Shown here one piece after another: positions 1-8,736 of a stretch of DNA of 64,000 bases. Source of the stretch: Microcoleus sp. FACHB-831. GTDB lineage: Bacteria > Cyanobacteriota > Cyanobacteriia > Cyanobacteriales > FACHB-T130. Position 1 is the stretch's first letter, and the number at the start of each line of letters is the position of its first letter. Where the stretch lies: the NCBI RefSeq assembly GCF_014695585.1, contig NZ_JACJON010000046.1, positions 1 through 64,000 on the forward strand, written 5' to 3'. The notes beneath the pieces were generated by a model. The model was not told the origin of the DNA and made no database searches. It worked only from the letters and a program-made list of their open reading frames with translations. Position numbers and translations under genes: made by a program.

Positions 1-27
1 GCTTAATGCCACTTATTATCATTAAGC
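1..27. terminator. Inverted repeat downstream of the NACHT gene
   Basis: GCTTAATG at 1-8 pairs with CATTAAGC at 20-27 around an 11-nt loop. It lies just after the stop codon of the minus-strand NACHT gene, so it may end that transcript. There is no clear T-run, and the window edge hides what follows. Confidence 0.45.
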
Positions 28-47
28 CTGTTTATTCTGGTTTCTCA

Positions 48-2354
48 TTAGTTCATTTGTACTCTTCCATCCCCTTTTGCTGATGTGTGACAGTTGTGGG
101 TGCGGAATGTGGGATTCAACTCCAGCAACAAAATCATCACGTTCAGCCCAGCATAAACATCAACCTGGCGCTGTCCTAACTGGATTCCTTGCTTTTGCAG
201 TTGTCGCGTCTTTTTTTGGGGTAAAGTTCCTTCGGGTATATCAACTGGTATATCAATAAATTCCCCATCGCACCAACGAAGATAGAAATTTTCCAGACGT
301 TTGAATAGCTGCAATGCTTGAAATTGCTGATTCGCAGTTAGCAACTCCATCAGGTATTCAACAATCTCTGGCGTTAGCCCACCGTAACCCAGTAGATCGT
401 ATATTTTCCAAGCCATCTGATCATTCTTGACGATAAATTCTTCACCTTTTCTGCCCGGTTCTGTCCATTCTTCCAGGCTTTCTTTCAACCGCTGGGCAAA
501 CAAAAACTCGCTGAAACTCTTGTGGGCAAATTCTACTGATCCACCCTTATCGCCCGCAGTTGGCTGAAGGTAAAAAGCAGCCAAGGCATTTTTTAGCGCG
601 TCATCTCCCCATCTCTCCCGTGCTTGTTGAATTAATGTAGCTGCATTTCCGTTATCCTGGATGCGCTCCTCCACCATTTGCAGCGCCGCACATTCACCGC
701 CAGACTGCACTACACATAGCGCGGCTTCTGACAGAATGCGCGCTAAACCGTCTGTTTCCATTTTTGTCAGCTGTCGGTTTAGCGTTTTTGGACGTTGTTT
801 AATTAGTACCCATTGCAAAGATTTTTGATAAATTAAAATTTTCGCCCTAATACTGCTGGCTCCCTCAAACATTTCAACCGTTAATTCGCCGTCTATATGC
901 ATTGCTGCTAATAGATAAAGCAATAGCGGTTCTTCTGCTAATTCCCGCACTCTATCTGGACAGCGCGAATCTTGCAAAAATTGCTGAAATGCTGAAGTCG
1001 TACCCTCTCCAAATTGTGCCGACCATTTAGTAAACCACTGCTGCTGGAGTTGGTAATCCATCGGCTGGATTTCCACTCGCTCCAGATTGTGTGGCATATC
1101 GGGTTCAATGCTGTGCAAAGCTAAGGCTCTGCCAGTAATTAAAACGCGATGCCCCATGTCTTTGCACTGTTGGCAATCCAGTTGAAATTGCCCCACTTCG
1201 CTCATAAATTCTTCTAACCCGCCGCTGGTTCTGCCCTGCATTAGCAATTCATCAAAACCATCCAACAAAAACAAATATCGCGTATTTCTATCTGTTAGCC
1301 AGCCATCATCGCTGGCAGCAAAATCGGGTTTCACTGCTTCTCGCAATGTTTGTCTAAAACTCGACTGCAATTGGGGTATATCTCGCAATAGAATTAACAC
1401 GGGCGTCCAAATTGGATGCAAATTCTGTCTCACCCAATCGGCAAACATCCGACAAAAGACGCTCTTACCGCGACCTGGCCCCCCTTGGATAAACATTACG
1501 TTATCCTGGTTTTGGCTAGTGTTGAGAATACCTTTTGCCCAACTCTCTAAATCAAAAGCTGCTGCCTTTTTATCTACATCGCCCTTTTGATCAACTGGCT
1601 TAGCCTTCAGCGGTACATAAATATCTCTAAACGTGAATTCTTCAGCAAAAACTTTCTCTTTAGGTTTGGCCGCAATCTCTTGCAGATATTCCTCGATGCT
1701 CTCGTATTTCTCCAGTTCCTTGCGCCAGCCATCGCGGTACAATTGAGCCAGCGTCTTAACTGCATTCCCCGCCTCAGCTAAGGATTGATTTAGATAACGG
1801 TGGGTATTGCGAGAAACCCGCTCTGTTACAATTTCAGCCTCATTTTGATTAATTCCGGCTTGTTGCAGATTATTGGACAACAATTGATTAAAAGCTTTTG
1901 CTAATTCCGATTCATGGAAGCAGACAATCACTTCTTCAGCTTGATCCTCAGTTAATTGAAAATTTTCCAGATTTTCAGCCTGCTGTTGCAATGTTTCGGA
2001 AACATTTTTTACACTAAGCGGCGTCCAAAAGTCAGTTTTTTCTAGCAATTTTTCTAAACTTTTTAGATAAGCTAATGTAGATGCTATCTTTACGCAGTCT
2101 CCAAGGGTTCTATCCTGCTCTCGCTTGTCGTGAAAACGCTTTAGCAGCCGCGTACTAATCCACACAAACGGCAGCCCAGCTGAGACAATGGGAGCTATGG
2201 GTGAAGCCAGCGCTCCTAGACCCAGAGCGATCCCCAGATCCAACACTGTCTTACATGTCTCGGTTAAATCGGCGATCGCATCGTGTTTTCGCCCAAATAA
2301 TTCCGGGACAGGAGTTTTAAACACCTTCAACACCTTCTCTAGCGTCGTTTCCAT
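48..2354 (-). CDS. NACHT-domain STAND NTPase
   Basis: Large P-loop NTPase of the STAND class. These proteins usually act as ATP-switched scaffolds in defence or signalling. The N-terminal third carries a hydrophobic stretch (about residues 40-70) and a helical region. The NACHT domain follows: Walker A GGPGRGKS at about residue 291 and a Walker B-like LFLLDGFDEL about 75 residues later. I chose the ATG at 2354 because AAGGGA lies 9 nt upstream; a GTG 33 nt further out would add 11 residues. The C-terminus is helical and ends shortly after GLNVMILLLEL in a tail (HNCHTSAKGDG) that does not look like a domain. From memory, relatives often continue into pentapeptide repeats, so this copy may lack its sensor. 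Target and partners are unknown. Confidence 0.85.
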   Translation of the reverse strand: METTLEKVLKVFKTPVPELFGRKHDAIADLTETCKTVLDLGIALGLGALASPIAPIVSAGLPFVWISTRLLKRFHDKREQDRTLGDCVKIASTLAYLKSLEKLLEKTDFWTPLSVKNVSETLQQQAENLENFQLTEDQAEEVIVCFHESELAKAFNQLLSNNLQQAGINQNEAEIVTERVSRNTHRYLNQSLAEAGNAVKTLAQLYRDGWRKELEKYESIEEYLQEIAAKPKEKVFAEEFTFRDIYVPLKAKPVDQKGDVDKKAAAFDLESWAKGILNTSQNQDNVMFIQGGPGRGKSVFCRMFADWVRQNLHPIWTPVLILLRDIPQLQSSFRQTLREAVKPDFAASDDGWLTDRNTRYLFLLDGFDELLMQGRTSGGLEEFMSEVGQFQLDCQQCKDMGHRVLITGRALALHSIEPDMPHNLERVEIQPMDYQLQQQWFTKWSAQFGEGTTSAFQQFLQDSRCPDRVRELAEEPLLLYLLAAMHIDGELTVEMFEGASSIRAKILIYQKSLQWVLIKQRPKTLNRQLTKMETDGLARILSEAALCVVQSGGECAALQMVEERIQDNGNAATLIQQARERWGDDALKNALAAFYLQPTAGDKGGSVEFAHKSFSEFLFAQRLKESLEEWTEPGRKGEEFIVKNDQMAWKIYDLLGYGGLTPEIVEYLMELLTANQQFQALQLFKRLENFYLRWCDGEFIDIPVDIPEGTLPQKKTRQLQKQGIQLGQRQVDVYAGLNVMILLLELNPTFRTHNCHTSAKGDGRVQMN

Positions 2355-2563
2355 TAGTTCTTTTCCCTTAATTTCTGCGCTTGACACCTTTAATCAACAA
2401 CTATAACAAGCCGATTTCTTGACATAAGATGCAAAACTCTGCAACAACCGCTTCGCTAACTTATACTTTTCTGATAAAGCAAACCTAACCCATTAACATC
2501 ATTTGGTTTTAGGATTGTGGAGTTGAAGTTCTGAAACTAACTATTTGTAGGGCTTCCAAAATA

Positions 2564-2590
2564 AAAATCTAAAATCTAAAATCTAAAATT
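2564..2590. repeat. 7-bp tandem array (AAAATCT)
   Basis: About four copies of the heptamer AAAATCT in the spacer before rplU. Heptanucleotide short tandem repeats (STRRs) are known from filamentous cyanobacteria. This is one of three different 7-bp arrays in the window. Confidence 0.7.
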
Positions 2591-2954
2591 GCCTAAAGCC
2601 ATCGCCTCTATCGCCTGCCATAATTTCCCCACATCGGTGTTTAGAAACTTGCAGAACTTTTGCAGTTCCGTTGCGATTTCTACCTCCGGGTGCTGATGAC
2701 ATAGTGCCTAGCCGATCTCGAAATATTGGCTCGCGATCGCTTGACACATTTACATATAATTACCGATAATGGTAGATTGTCTGTCTATTCCTGCTCGGAT
2801 CAGGTTGAGACATTCCAAAAGCTGCTTGGGGCTTGGTAGTTGGTGATTGATTGTTGGTCAAAGTTAGGAGTTTTGTATAGATGCCGATTTTCTTAGGCCA
2901 AGGCGATCGCGTCTTTGGCTAGGCACTTGCAAGAGTTAAAAGTTAAAAATTTAT

Positions 2955-2986
2955 ACTCAAAACTCAAAACTCAAAACTCAAAACTC
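2955..2986. repeat. 7-bp tandem array (CTCAAAA)
   Basis: About four and a half copies of the heptamer CTCAAAA, roughly 50 bp upstream of the rplU start. It probably lies in the rplU 5' leader or promoter region. Copy number is likely to vary between strains. Confidence 0.75.
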
Positions 2987-3034
2987 TCCCATACCCCATT
3001 TAGCTACCTGTACGGCAACCACTAGGACAATTTG

Positions 3035-3496
3035 ATGAGTTACGCAATTATTGAAACGGGCGGCAAACAGCTGCGAGTCGAACCAGGCCGCTTTTACGAG
3101 ATCGAACTACTTCACGTAGATCCAGACGTGCAAGTTACGATCGATAAAGTTTTGTTCGTTCACCACAACGACGACATCACCATCGGTCAACCATTCATCG
3201 AGGGTGCGACGGTAGAAGGTACGGTGATGCGTCACCGCCGGGGCAAAAAAATCATCGTTTATAAGATGAAGCCCAAAAAGAAAACCCGCAAAAAGCGCGG
3301 GCATCGCCAGGAAATCACCCAACTGATGATTAACTCCATTAGCATGAATGGAACGGCGATCGCTACCGAACAACAATCAGCCGCAATCCCCGCAGCTGAT
3401 GAGCCAGACGCCCAAACCATTGAGGCAGACGAAGCACAACAGGCTGCTGTTAGCGTGGTAGCTGATGAGCCAGATGCTCAGACGGTTGCTGAATAA
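3035..3496 (+). CDS. rplU: 50S ribosomal protein L21
   Basis: Large-subunit ribosomal protein L21, a 23S rRNA-binding protein. The N-terminus ([17 protein letters not shown]) and the basic stretch [17 protein letters not shown] are diagnostic of the family. ATG at 3035 is preceded by AGGA; an in-frame TTG three bases earlier is less likely. The conserved body ends near residue 103. A further 50 or so residues form an acidic, alanine-rich tail in which ADEPDAQT occurs twice, so the protein is longer than the usual 100-130 residues. rpmA follows after 29 bp, the standard rplU-rpmA arrangement. Confidence 0.97.
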   Translation: MSYAIIETGGKQLRVEPGRFYEIELLHVDPDVQVTIDKVLFVHHNDDITIGQPFIEGATVEGTVMRHRRGKKIIVYKMKPKKKTRKKRGHRQEITQLMINSISMNGTAIATEQQSAAIPAADEPDAQTIEADEAQQAAVSVVADEPDAQTVAE

Positions 3497-3525
3497 TAGA
3501 GAAAGTACAAAACTTAGAGGAAATT

Positions 3526-3825
3526 ATGGCTCATAAGAAAGGTACAGGCAGTACGCGCAACGGGCGCGACTCTAATGCCCAGCGTCTAGGCGTCAAGCGC
3601 TGGGGCGGTCAAAAAGTTAAAGCTGGCAACATCCTAATCCGTCAGCGCGGCACTAAAGTTCACCCCGGCAATAATGTAGGTATTGGCAAGGATGACACCT
3701 TGTTTGCCCTTATTGATGGTGTGGTGACTTTCGAGCGCAAAGATAGAACTCGCAAGAAGGTAAGTGTTTACCCCTTGCCCGCACCCGCCGCTGAACAAAC
3801 TGAACCCGCTGTGGCTGCTGTTTAA
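3526..3825 (+). CDS. rpmA: 50S ribosomal protein L27
   Basis: Ribosomal protein L27, whose N-terminus reaches the peptidyl-transferase centre. The N-terminal [20 protein letters not shown] and [15 protein letters not shown] are family hallmarks. No Firmicutes-type cleavable extension is present. The start follows GAGGAAATT, a good ribosome-binding site. The last 15 or so residues are an Ala/Pro/Glu tail, echoing the acidic tail on L21. It is co-transcribed with rplU, and an inverted repeat lies about 65 bp downstream. Confidence 0.97.
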   Translation: MAHKKGTGSTRNGRDSNAQRLGVKRWGGQKVKAGNILIRQRGTKVHPGNNVGIGKDDTLFALIDGVVTFERKDRTRKKVSVYPLPAPAAEQTEPAVAAV

Positions 3826-3889
3826 CCACCGCAGTTATAAACTTTTGTTGTGGGATCGGCAACTTGCCCGTCCCTGAGATAATAGTTCA

Positions 3890-3922
3890 AGAAACCCGTT
3901 TTCTCAAAGAAGGCGGGTTTCT
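3890..3922 (+). terminator. Hairpin downstream of rpmA
   Basis: AGAAACCCG at 3890-3898 pairs with CGGGTTTCT at 3914-3922 across a 15-nt loop. It sits between rpmA and hemB. No strong T-run follows, so it may be a stabilising hairpin rather than a full terminator. Confidence 0.55.
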
Positions 3923-4085
3923 GAGCTTTAGAAAATTCTACTTTCTAGCTAATTAACTCAAAACTCGCTTAGGGCGGTTTTAATTAAGGCTGTCGGCCAA
4001 ATTCCATAAGACGCAGTAAATCAGCGTCTCTAAAAGCCGTCCCTAAAAAACAAAAACCTTGAAGCCAAGCACTCAAAACTAGATT

Positions 4086-5069
4086 ATGTTCCCAACTCAT
4101 CGCCCCCGCCGCCTCCGCACTTCACCCCATCTGCGCCGTATGGTGCGGGAGACTGTTGTTACTACGAGCGATTTAATATACCCGTTATTCGCCGTTCCGG
4201 GCGAGGGAATTGCCAAAGAGGTTAAATCCATGCCCGGAGTCTACCAATTATCGGTAGACAAAATTGTGGAAGAAGCAAAAGAAGTCTACGACTTGGGCAT
4301 CCCAGCTATCATTTTGTTTGGCATTCCCGCTGATAAAGATGCAGACGCAACGGGCGCTTGGCACGATTGCGGCATTGTCCAAAAAGCTGCCACAGCCGTT
4401 AAAAGTGCGGTGCCAAATTTGGTTGTAATAGCTGATACTTGCTTGTGCGAGTACACCAGTCACGGTCACTGCGGCTATTTGCAAGTGGGGGATTTGACTG
4501 GGCGGGTGCTGAACGATCCGACCCTGGAGTTGCTGAAGAAAACAGCCGTATCTCAAGCTAAGGCGGGTGCTGATATTATTGCGCCATCTGGGATGATGGA
4601 TGGTTTCGTGCAGGCAATACGAGTGGGACTAGATGAGGCTGGCTATGAAGATACGCCGATTCTTTCCTACGCCGCTAAGTATGCCTCAGCTTATTATGGC
4701 CCATTTCGCGATGCAGCCGAATCAACGCCGCAGTTTGGCGATCGCCGCACTTACCAAATGGACCCCGGCAATGTCCGCGAAGCCCTCAAAGAAATTCACC
4801 TCGACATCGCTGAAGGCGCGGATATGCTGATGGTTAAGCCAGCTTTAGCATATATGGACATTATCTGGCGCGTCAAAGAAGCAAGCAATTTGCCAGTCGC
4901 CGCATACAATGTCTCTGGCGAATATTCTATGGTTAAAGCAGCTGCTCTCAACGGTTGGATTGACGAAGAGCGAGTGGTTATGGAAACCTTAACTGGCTTT
5001 AAACGTGCTGGTGCTGACTTGATTCTCACCTATCACGCTAAAGATGCCGCTCGGTGGTTGCACAGTTAG
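4086..5069 (+). CDS. hemB: Delta-aminolevulinic acid dehydratase (porphobilinogen synthase)
   Basis: Condenses two 5-aminolevulinate molecules into porphobilinogen, the shared precursor of haem, chlorophyll, phycobilins and B12. The length, 327 residues, is normal. The Schiff-base lysine is K251 in [12 protein letters not shown], with the second active-site lysine at K198 (LSYAAKYAS). Cysteines 119, 121 and 129 in [14 protein letters not shown] form the usual metal-binding cluster. The gene stands alone, with a strong terminator hairpin just after the stop. Confidence 0.97.
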   Translation: MFPTHRPRRLRTSPHLRRMVRETVVTTSDLIYPLFAVPGEGIAKEVKSMPGVYQLSVDKIVEEAKEVYDLGIPAIILFGIPADKDADATGAWHDCGIVQKAATAVKSAVPNLVVIADTCLCEYTSHGHCGYLQVGDLTGRVLNDPTLELLKKTAVSQAKAGADIIAPSGMMDGFVQAIRVGLDEAGYEDTPILSYAAKYASAYYGPFRDAAESTPQFGDRRTYQMDPGNVREALKEIHLDIAEGADMLMVKPALAYMDIIWRVKEASNLPVAAYNVSGEYSMVKAAALNGWIDEERVVMETLTGFKRAGADLILTYHAKDAARWLHS

Positions 5070-5080
5070 TTTGGTGGAAG

Positions 5081-5137
5081 AGTTATGAGTGATGAGTTAT
5101 TAATTCAAAACTCATAACTCATCGCTCATAACTTTTT
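5081..5137 (+). terminator. Strong intrinsic terminator of hemB
   Basis: A 20-bp stem (5081-5100 with 5114-5133, one mismatch) made of GAGTTATGAG-type sequence is followed directly by TTTTT. It begins 12 bp after the hemB stop. The same AT-rich palindrome type recurs at 31255. Confidence 0.85.
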
Positions 5138-5207
5138 CGTGCGATCGGACACCAATATCCAGCTTTTTGATTAGTAGAATGACCCAGTACTAGACTCTAG
5201 GTTATTG

Positions 5208-5675
5208 ATGACGATGGATGACCGTCATATTCATTTTTGTCAGGAAAAATCAAAGGTTGACCTCAAGCAACTCAAGGAACTGTTTCGAGTTACTGCGTTC
5301 TGGGCACAAAATAGGCAAATTGAGGATTTAGCCATAGCGATCGCTAACAGCGATCCTGTTGTCAGCGTCTGGGATGCAGACCGCCTCATTGGATTTGCCA
5401 GAGCTACTTCAGATTGCGTTTACCGAGCCACTATCTGGGATGTCCTCATTCACCCGGACTACCAAGGTAGCGGACTCGGACGCAAGTTAATACAAACACT
5501 TCTCAGCCATCCACGCATGAATCGAGTAGAGCGCGTCTACCTGCTGACTACCTATCAACAGGGTTTTTACGCACGCATCGGTTTTGAATTTAGCAACCCA
5601 AGTACCACGATGGTGCTTCACAATAACAAGCCGTTGACTGGTTCTGTGCCTGCCTCTGTTATGCAGTCTCACTAG
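5208..5675 (+). CDS. GNAT-family N-acetyltransferase
   Basis: Predicted acetyl-CoA-dependent N-acetyltransferase of about 155 residues. The GNAT core is visible: [27 protein letters not shown] (beta strands 2-4) followed by the acetyl-CoA loop QGSGLGRKL and, near the C-terminus, FYARIGFE. ATG codons at 5205 (ATT GATG context) and nearby compete; the true start could be a few codons further in. A second, clearly related acetyltransferase (10498-11025) shares [11 protein letters not shown] and HPD-QG-GLG. Substrate unknown. The gene converges with the minus-strand kinase-like gene, the ends overlapping by 17 bp. Confidence 0.85.
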   Translation: MTMDDRHIHFCQEKSKVDLKQLKELFRVTAFWAQNRQIEDLAIAIANSDPVVSVWDADRLIGFARATSDCVYRATIWDVLIHPDYQGSGLGRKLIQTLLSHPRMNRVERVYLLTTYQQGFYARIGFEFSNPSTTMVLHNNKPLTGSVPASVMQSH

Positions 5676-6741
5676 GCGCTAGGGGCACAGAACACTGCAT
5701 CCGCGTGAAACTAGCTGGTGTTGATGCCCCAGAGCCTTCTTCTGGGGGTACTTCCACCACTTCCAATCGTCCGTGCATGACTTCGATCAGCATCTGATTC
5801 ATCAACAAATTCATTCCCGTTGAGAATGCTGCCTGTTTACGGGGCTGCTCATTGTTCTCAAGCGGGAGTTGCAGTAAATCCACTGGCTCAATCCAAACGT
5901 CTGGCGGGCATTCGGCATCAATGCAGATGTTGAAATAACCCGATGTTGGTGCATTTTGTGCAGAAATCTTTATGCTCCCTTCCTGCATTTTGCTAATAGC
6001 AGCATCCACCATATTTACTAGCACCTGTCGCAGTCTACGTTGGTCTGCTTGCACGTAAATATCTGCCTCTGGGGGCGATAAGTGGAGACGCAAACTGCGA
6101 TTAGTTGCTTGCAGGTGAGTCAGGTTATAAACTTCCTGCAAAACACCCGCCAAGTTCAAAGGCTGAGCATCCAATTTTGTAGTACCGTGTTCGGTTTTGG
6201 CGACACTGATAATTTCGTCTATTAAATTCATCAGCTTGATGGCTGAGGTGTTGGCTTGGGCGACAAATTCTCGCTCTTCACTTGGGTCTTCGCACAAATC
6301 GTTCAATATCAATTGATGCAGGCCAATTAAGCTACTGAGGGGCGATCGCAACTCGTGGGAACTCCGTGCCAAAAACCCTGCTTTAAACTTGCTCATTTCA
6401 CTTGCCATCTGGTAAGCAAGCTGAGTTTGCTTCAGTTCCTCCTTAAGGGCATCTGTGTCTAACTCAGAGTCTTTGCTGCTTACCTCTGGCGTTAAGTTAG
6501 AAACATCGCGATCGCCCTCTTGGCTTACTGCCGCTTGTGGTGGTACGGCGACAGTATCCGGTTGGGAATCTTGGGTTACTGCTGCTTCCTTGACTATCCT
6601 ACCCTCGTCAACTTTAGTGCCTTGTGGGCGTTGGTGCTGTTGTTGCCTGGATCTGCGGGGGGCTTCTCTTCCCAATACCCAGCTAATGCCAGCGCCTATT
6701 CCCAATCCCATAACCAAATATACCAAGTTGTCCCAGCTCAT
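5659..6741 (-). CDS. Degenerate sensor histidine kinase-like protein
   Basis: 360 residues. An N-terminal membrane segment (about 5-24) is followed by a low-complexity linker to about residue 100. A HisKA dimerisation helix follows with phospho-acceptor H129 in SSHELRSPLSSLIG. The ATPase part is eroded. In the N-box region RRLRQVLVNMVDAAI, the position of the Mg-ATP asparagine is A247, and I cannot find a DxGxG G1 box. It could accept or sense phosphoryl groups, or act as a scaffold, but autophosphorylation is doubtful. No response regulator is adjacent. Upstream on the same strand is the YrdC-family gene, about 95 bp away. Confidence 0.75.
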   Translation of the reverse strand: MSWDNLVYLVMGLGIGAGISWVLGREAPRRSRQQQHQRPQGTKVDEGRIVKEAAVTQDSQPDTVAVPPQAAVSQEGDRDVSNLTPEVSSKDSELDTDALKEELKQTQLAYQMASEMSKFKAGFLARSSHELRSPLSSLIGLHQLILNDLCEDPSEEREFVAQANTSAIKLMNLIDEIISVAKTEHGTTKLDAQPLNLAGVLQEVYNLTHLQATNRSLRLHLSPPEADIYVQADQRRLRQVLVNMVDAAISKMQEGSIKISAQNAPTSGYFNICIDAECPPDVWIEPVDLLQLPLENNEQPRKQAAFSTGMNLLMNQMLIEVMHGRLEVVEVPPEEGSGASTPASFTRMQCSVPLAPSETA

Positions 6742-6836
6742 TGTTTTAGCTCAACCCGTTACTACCAATTCTTTATTGCGTTGCTACAAATCGAAACTTA
6801 TATGCTGTGTTTTAAATGCGCTAAAGCTGGATAAAT

Positions 6837-7439
6837 TTACAAACCGCCATCGGAAGTTAAAACTATGCCTCCCTGCCTTAAAATTTCCCAGCCGCTACCC
6901 GTCCATTTAACAACAGTCGAGGGTAAGCCAATTACTCGTTTAACAGATTCCAACTCAGCAATATCCAGCGTGAGAACGTCGGGAAACTGAGTTTCTATTT
7001 CTGCCATCGTCTGCAAGGCTGCCTCTCCGGAACGGTTAGCGCTGGTGGTGGCTAAGGGGCCAGTTTGAGCCAATATTTTCTGCGCGATCGCGCAATCGGG
7101 CACTCGCACCCCTATTGTTGTCGGATCTGCTTGATTCATAGCCAATGGTACGCGATCGCTTGCTGGCAATACCAATGTCAGCGCCCCCGGCCAGTACTTT
7201 GCCGCTATTTTCTGCCAGATCTTCTTCTCTTCTGCACTTCCCTTAACATACGGCCACAGTGCTTCTGGCGAAGCCCCCATCAAAATCAACGGTTTTTCTC
7301 TGCTTCGTCCTTTTGCAGCAAATATTAAATCTGCGCGTTCCGGTAGAACAGCCAGTGCTGGTACTGTATCTGTGGGAAAACTCGCTAAGCTACCAGCGCG
7401 TACTCCTGCTATTAAATCTGCGATCGCAACCTGCGTCAT
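6837..7439 (-). CDS. YrdC/Sua5-family threonylcarbamoyl-AMP synthase
   Basis: Predicted L-threonylcarbamoyladenylate synthase, the first step in making t6A at tRNA position 37. Length is 200 residues. Family signatures include PTDTVPALA near the N-terminus, the nucleotide-binding AAKGRSREKPL (K43, R45) and TSANRSG near residue 130. The partner t6A enzyme tsaD is also in this window, about 8 kb away. The start follows no strong Shine-Dalgarno sequence. Some cyanobacteria carry more than one YrdC-like gene, so it may not be the only copy. Confidence 0.9.
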   Translation of the reverse strand: MTQVAIADLIAGVRAGSLASFPTDTVPALAVLPERADLIFAAKGRSREKPLILMGASPEALWPYVKGSAEEKKIWQKIAAKYWPGALTLVLPASDRVPLAMNQADPTTIGVRVPDCAIAQKILAQTGPLATTSANRSGEAALQTMAEIETQFPDVLTLDIAELESVKRVIGLPSTVVKWTGSGWEILRQGGIVLTSDGGL

Positions 7440-7719
7440 CCAAAATTTCTTATTTTTTATTTGTTATTTCTAGATTATTGTCGCTTAGCGATATTAGTAG
7501 CATTTAGTAATATAATTTTGCACCTTGCCAAGGTATAATTAAATAATGGAAATCTGTGCTTAAATAATATTTTTACAACTATTTCCATTATTGATAACAT
7601 TAATCATACCAGAAAATCTAAAAATAAAAGAACCCTAGAAAAAAAGTTTTTTATAAATCTCATATATTTTTTAATTTTTAATTACCAAAAAAATCACTGC
7701 TAGGAAATTCTAAAAGATT

Positions 7720-8643
7720 TTAATTGAAATTGATGATAGCTAAAGCAAAGCGTTCGATGCCAGCCAAATCCTTGTGAATTTGAATCTGGCTGTAGCTACC
7801 CTGATTTTGCAGCAATTCGCTGACAATTGCTGCCTGTCCTGCCATCATTTCAATCAGCCAAACGCCGCCTGGTCGAAGATACTCTGGTGCTGTCTCTACA
7901 AGATGGCGGATACAATCCAAGCCATCTTCTCCGCCATCAAGTGCGCTGTGGGGTTCGTGGCGTACTACTTCCGGTTGCAGAGAAGGGACGATGCTGCTGG
8001 GGATATAGGGCGGATTGGACACCATACCACTGAATTTTCCTTTAAGAGAGCTTAAAGGCTCCCACCAAGACCCTTGATAAAACTGAAGGCGAGAGGCCAT
8101 TCCTAGATGCTGGGCATTTTGTTGAGCGATCGCTAAGGCTTCAAGACTGTAATCGACAGCATGAATAGTAGCATCGGGGAAGGCGTCTGCAAGTCCGAGA
8201 GCGATCGCGCCGCTTCCAGTCCCTAAATCCGCCCAGTGTCCTTGTTCTAGTGGTGGAGAAACTTGGCGGCTGAAGCAGCGAACAGCAGCAATTACCAGAT
8301 CAATAACTAACTCTGTCTCCGGTCGGGGAATTAACACCGCCGGAGATACAGCCAGGGAAAAATTACGCCAGGGAGTAACACCAGCAATGTATTGAACTGG
8401 CAAGCGATCGCGAATCCGTCGCTGCCACAGATCGGTTAAAACTTGCAGGGGCAGCTTTAGTTTGATTTGAGGCAAGTCTTTATAAGATTCCAAACGCAGA
8501 GCCAACCGATCGAGACCAGCCACTTCTTGCAGCAACCAGTCTACTTCAGCGATTGGGATGTCAGATGAACGCGCTGCCTCGCGAGCTTTGTGCCGCCACT
8601 GCCAGAGTTCCAGACCTGAAACAACATGGGGTTCCTGGTTCAT
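7720..8643 (-). CDS. prmC: Peptide chain release factor N5-glutamine methyltransferase
   Basis: Methylates the glutamine of the GGQ motif in release factors RF1 and RF2. The SAM-binding DLGTGSGAIALGLA and the catalytic NPPYIP are both present, separated by about 70 residues as expected; the N-terminal helical domain includes LPVQYIAG. I prefer the ATG at 8643 (MNQEPHVVSGLELWQWR). An in-frame ATG seven codons upstream (8664) gives 314 residues. It stands alone on the minus strand, 72 bp downstream of the Tic22-like gene. Confidence 0.93.
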   Translation of the reverse strand: MNQEPHVVSGLELWQWRHKAREAARSSDIPIAEVDWLLQEVAGLDRLALRLESYKDLPQIKLKLPLQVLTDLWQRRIRDRLPVQYIAGVTPWRNFSLAVSPAVLIPRPETELVIDLVIAAVRCFSRQVSPPLEQGHWADLGTGSGAIALGLADAFPDATIHAVDYSLEALAIAQQNAQHLGMASRLQFYQGSWWEPLSSLKGKFSGMVSNPPYIPSSIVPSLQPEVVRHEPHSALDGGEDGLDCIRHLVETAPEYLRPGGVWLIEMMAGQAAIVSELLQNQGSYSQIQIHKDLAGIERFALAIINFN

Positions 8644-8736
8644 GGTTAATAGTGAATGGGTCAAGGGTCGGGGAAAAGACGCGAGCTTATTGGCGATCGC
8701 TCCCTAGCCCTTGACGCTTGAGCCTTTTGCTGTTTA

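Larger units (their letters stand above)
2388..3034. other. Spacer with two 7-bp tandem arrays and a possible coding remnant
   Basis: No intact gene. It holds an AAAATCT array (2564-2590) and a CTCAAAA array (2955-2986). On the minus strand, about 2576-2710, a short stop-bounded frame encodes a protein-like stretch containing QHPEVEIATELQKF and GKLWQAIEAMALG, with no start codon or RBS. The last 30 bases hold the rplU ribosome-binding region (AGGA at 3024). Confidence 0.6.
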
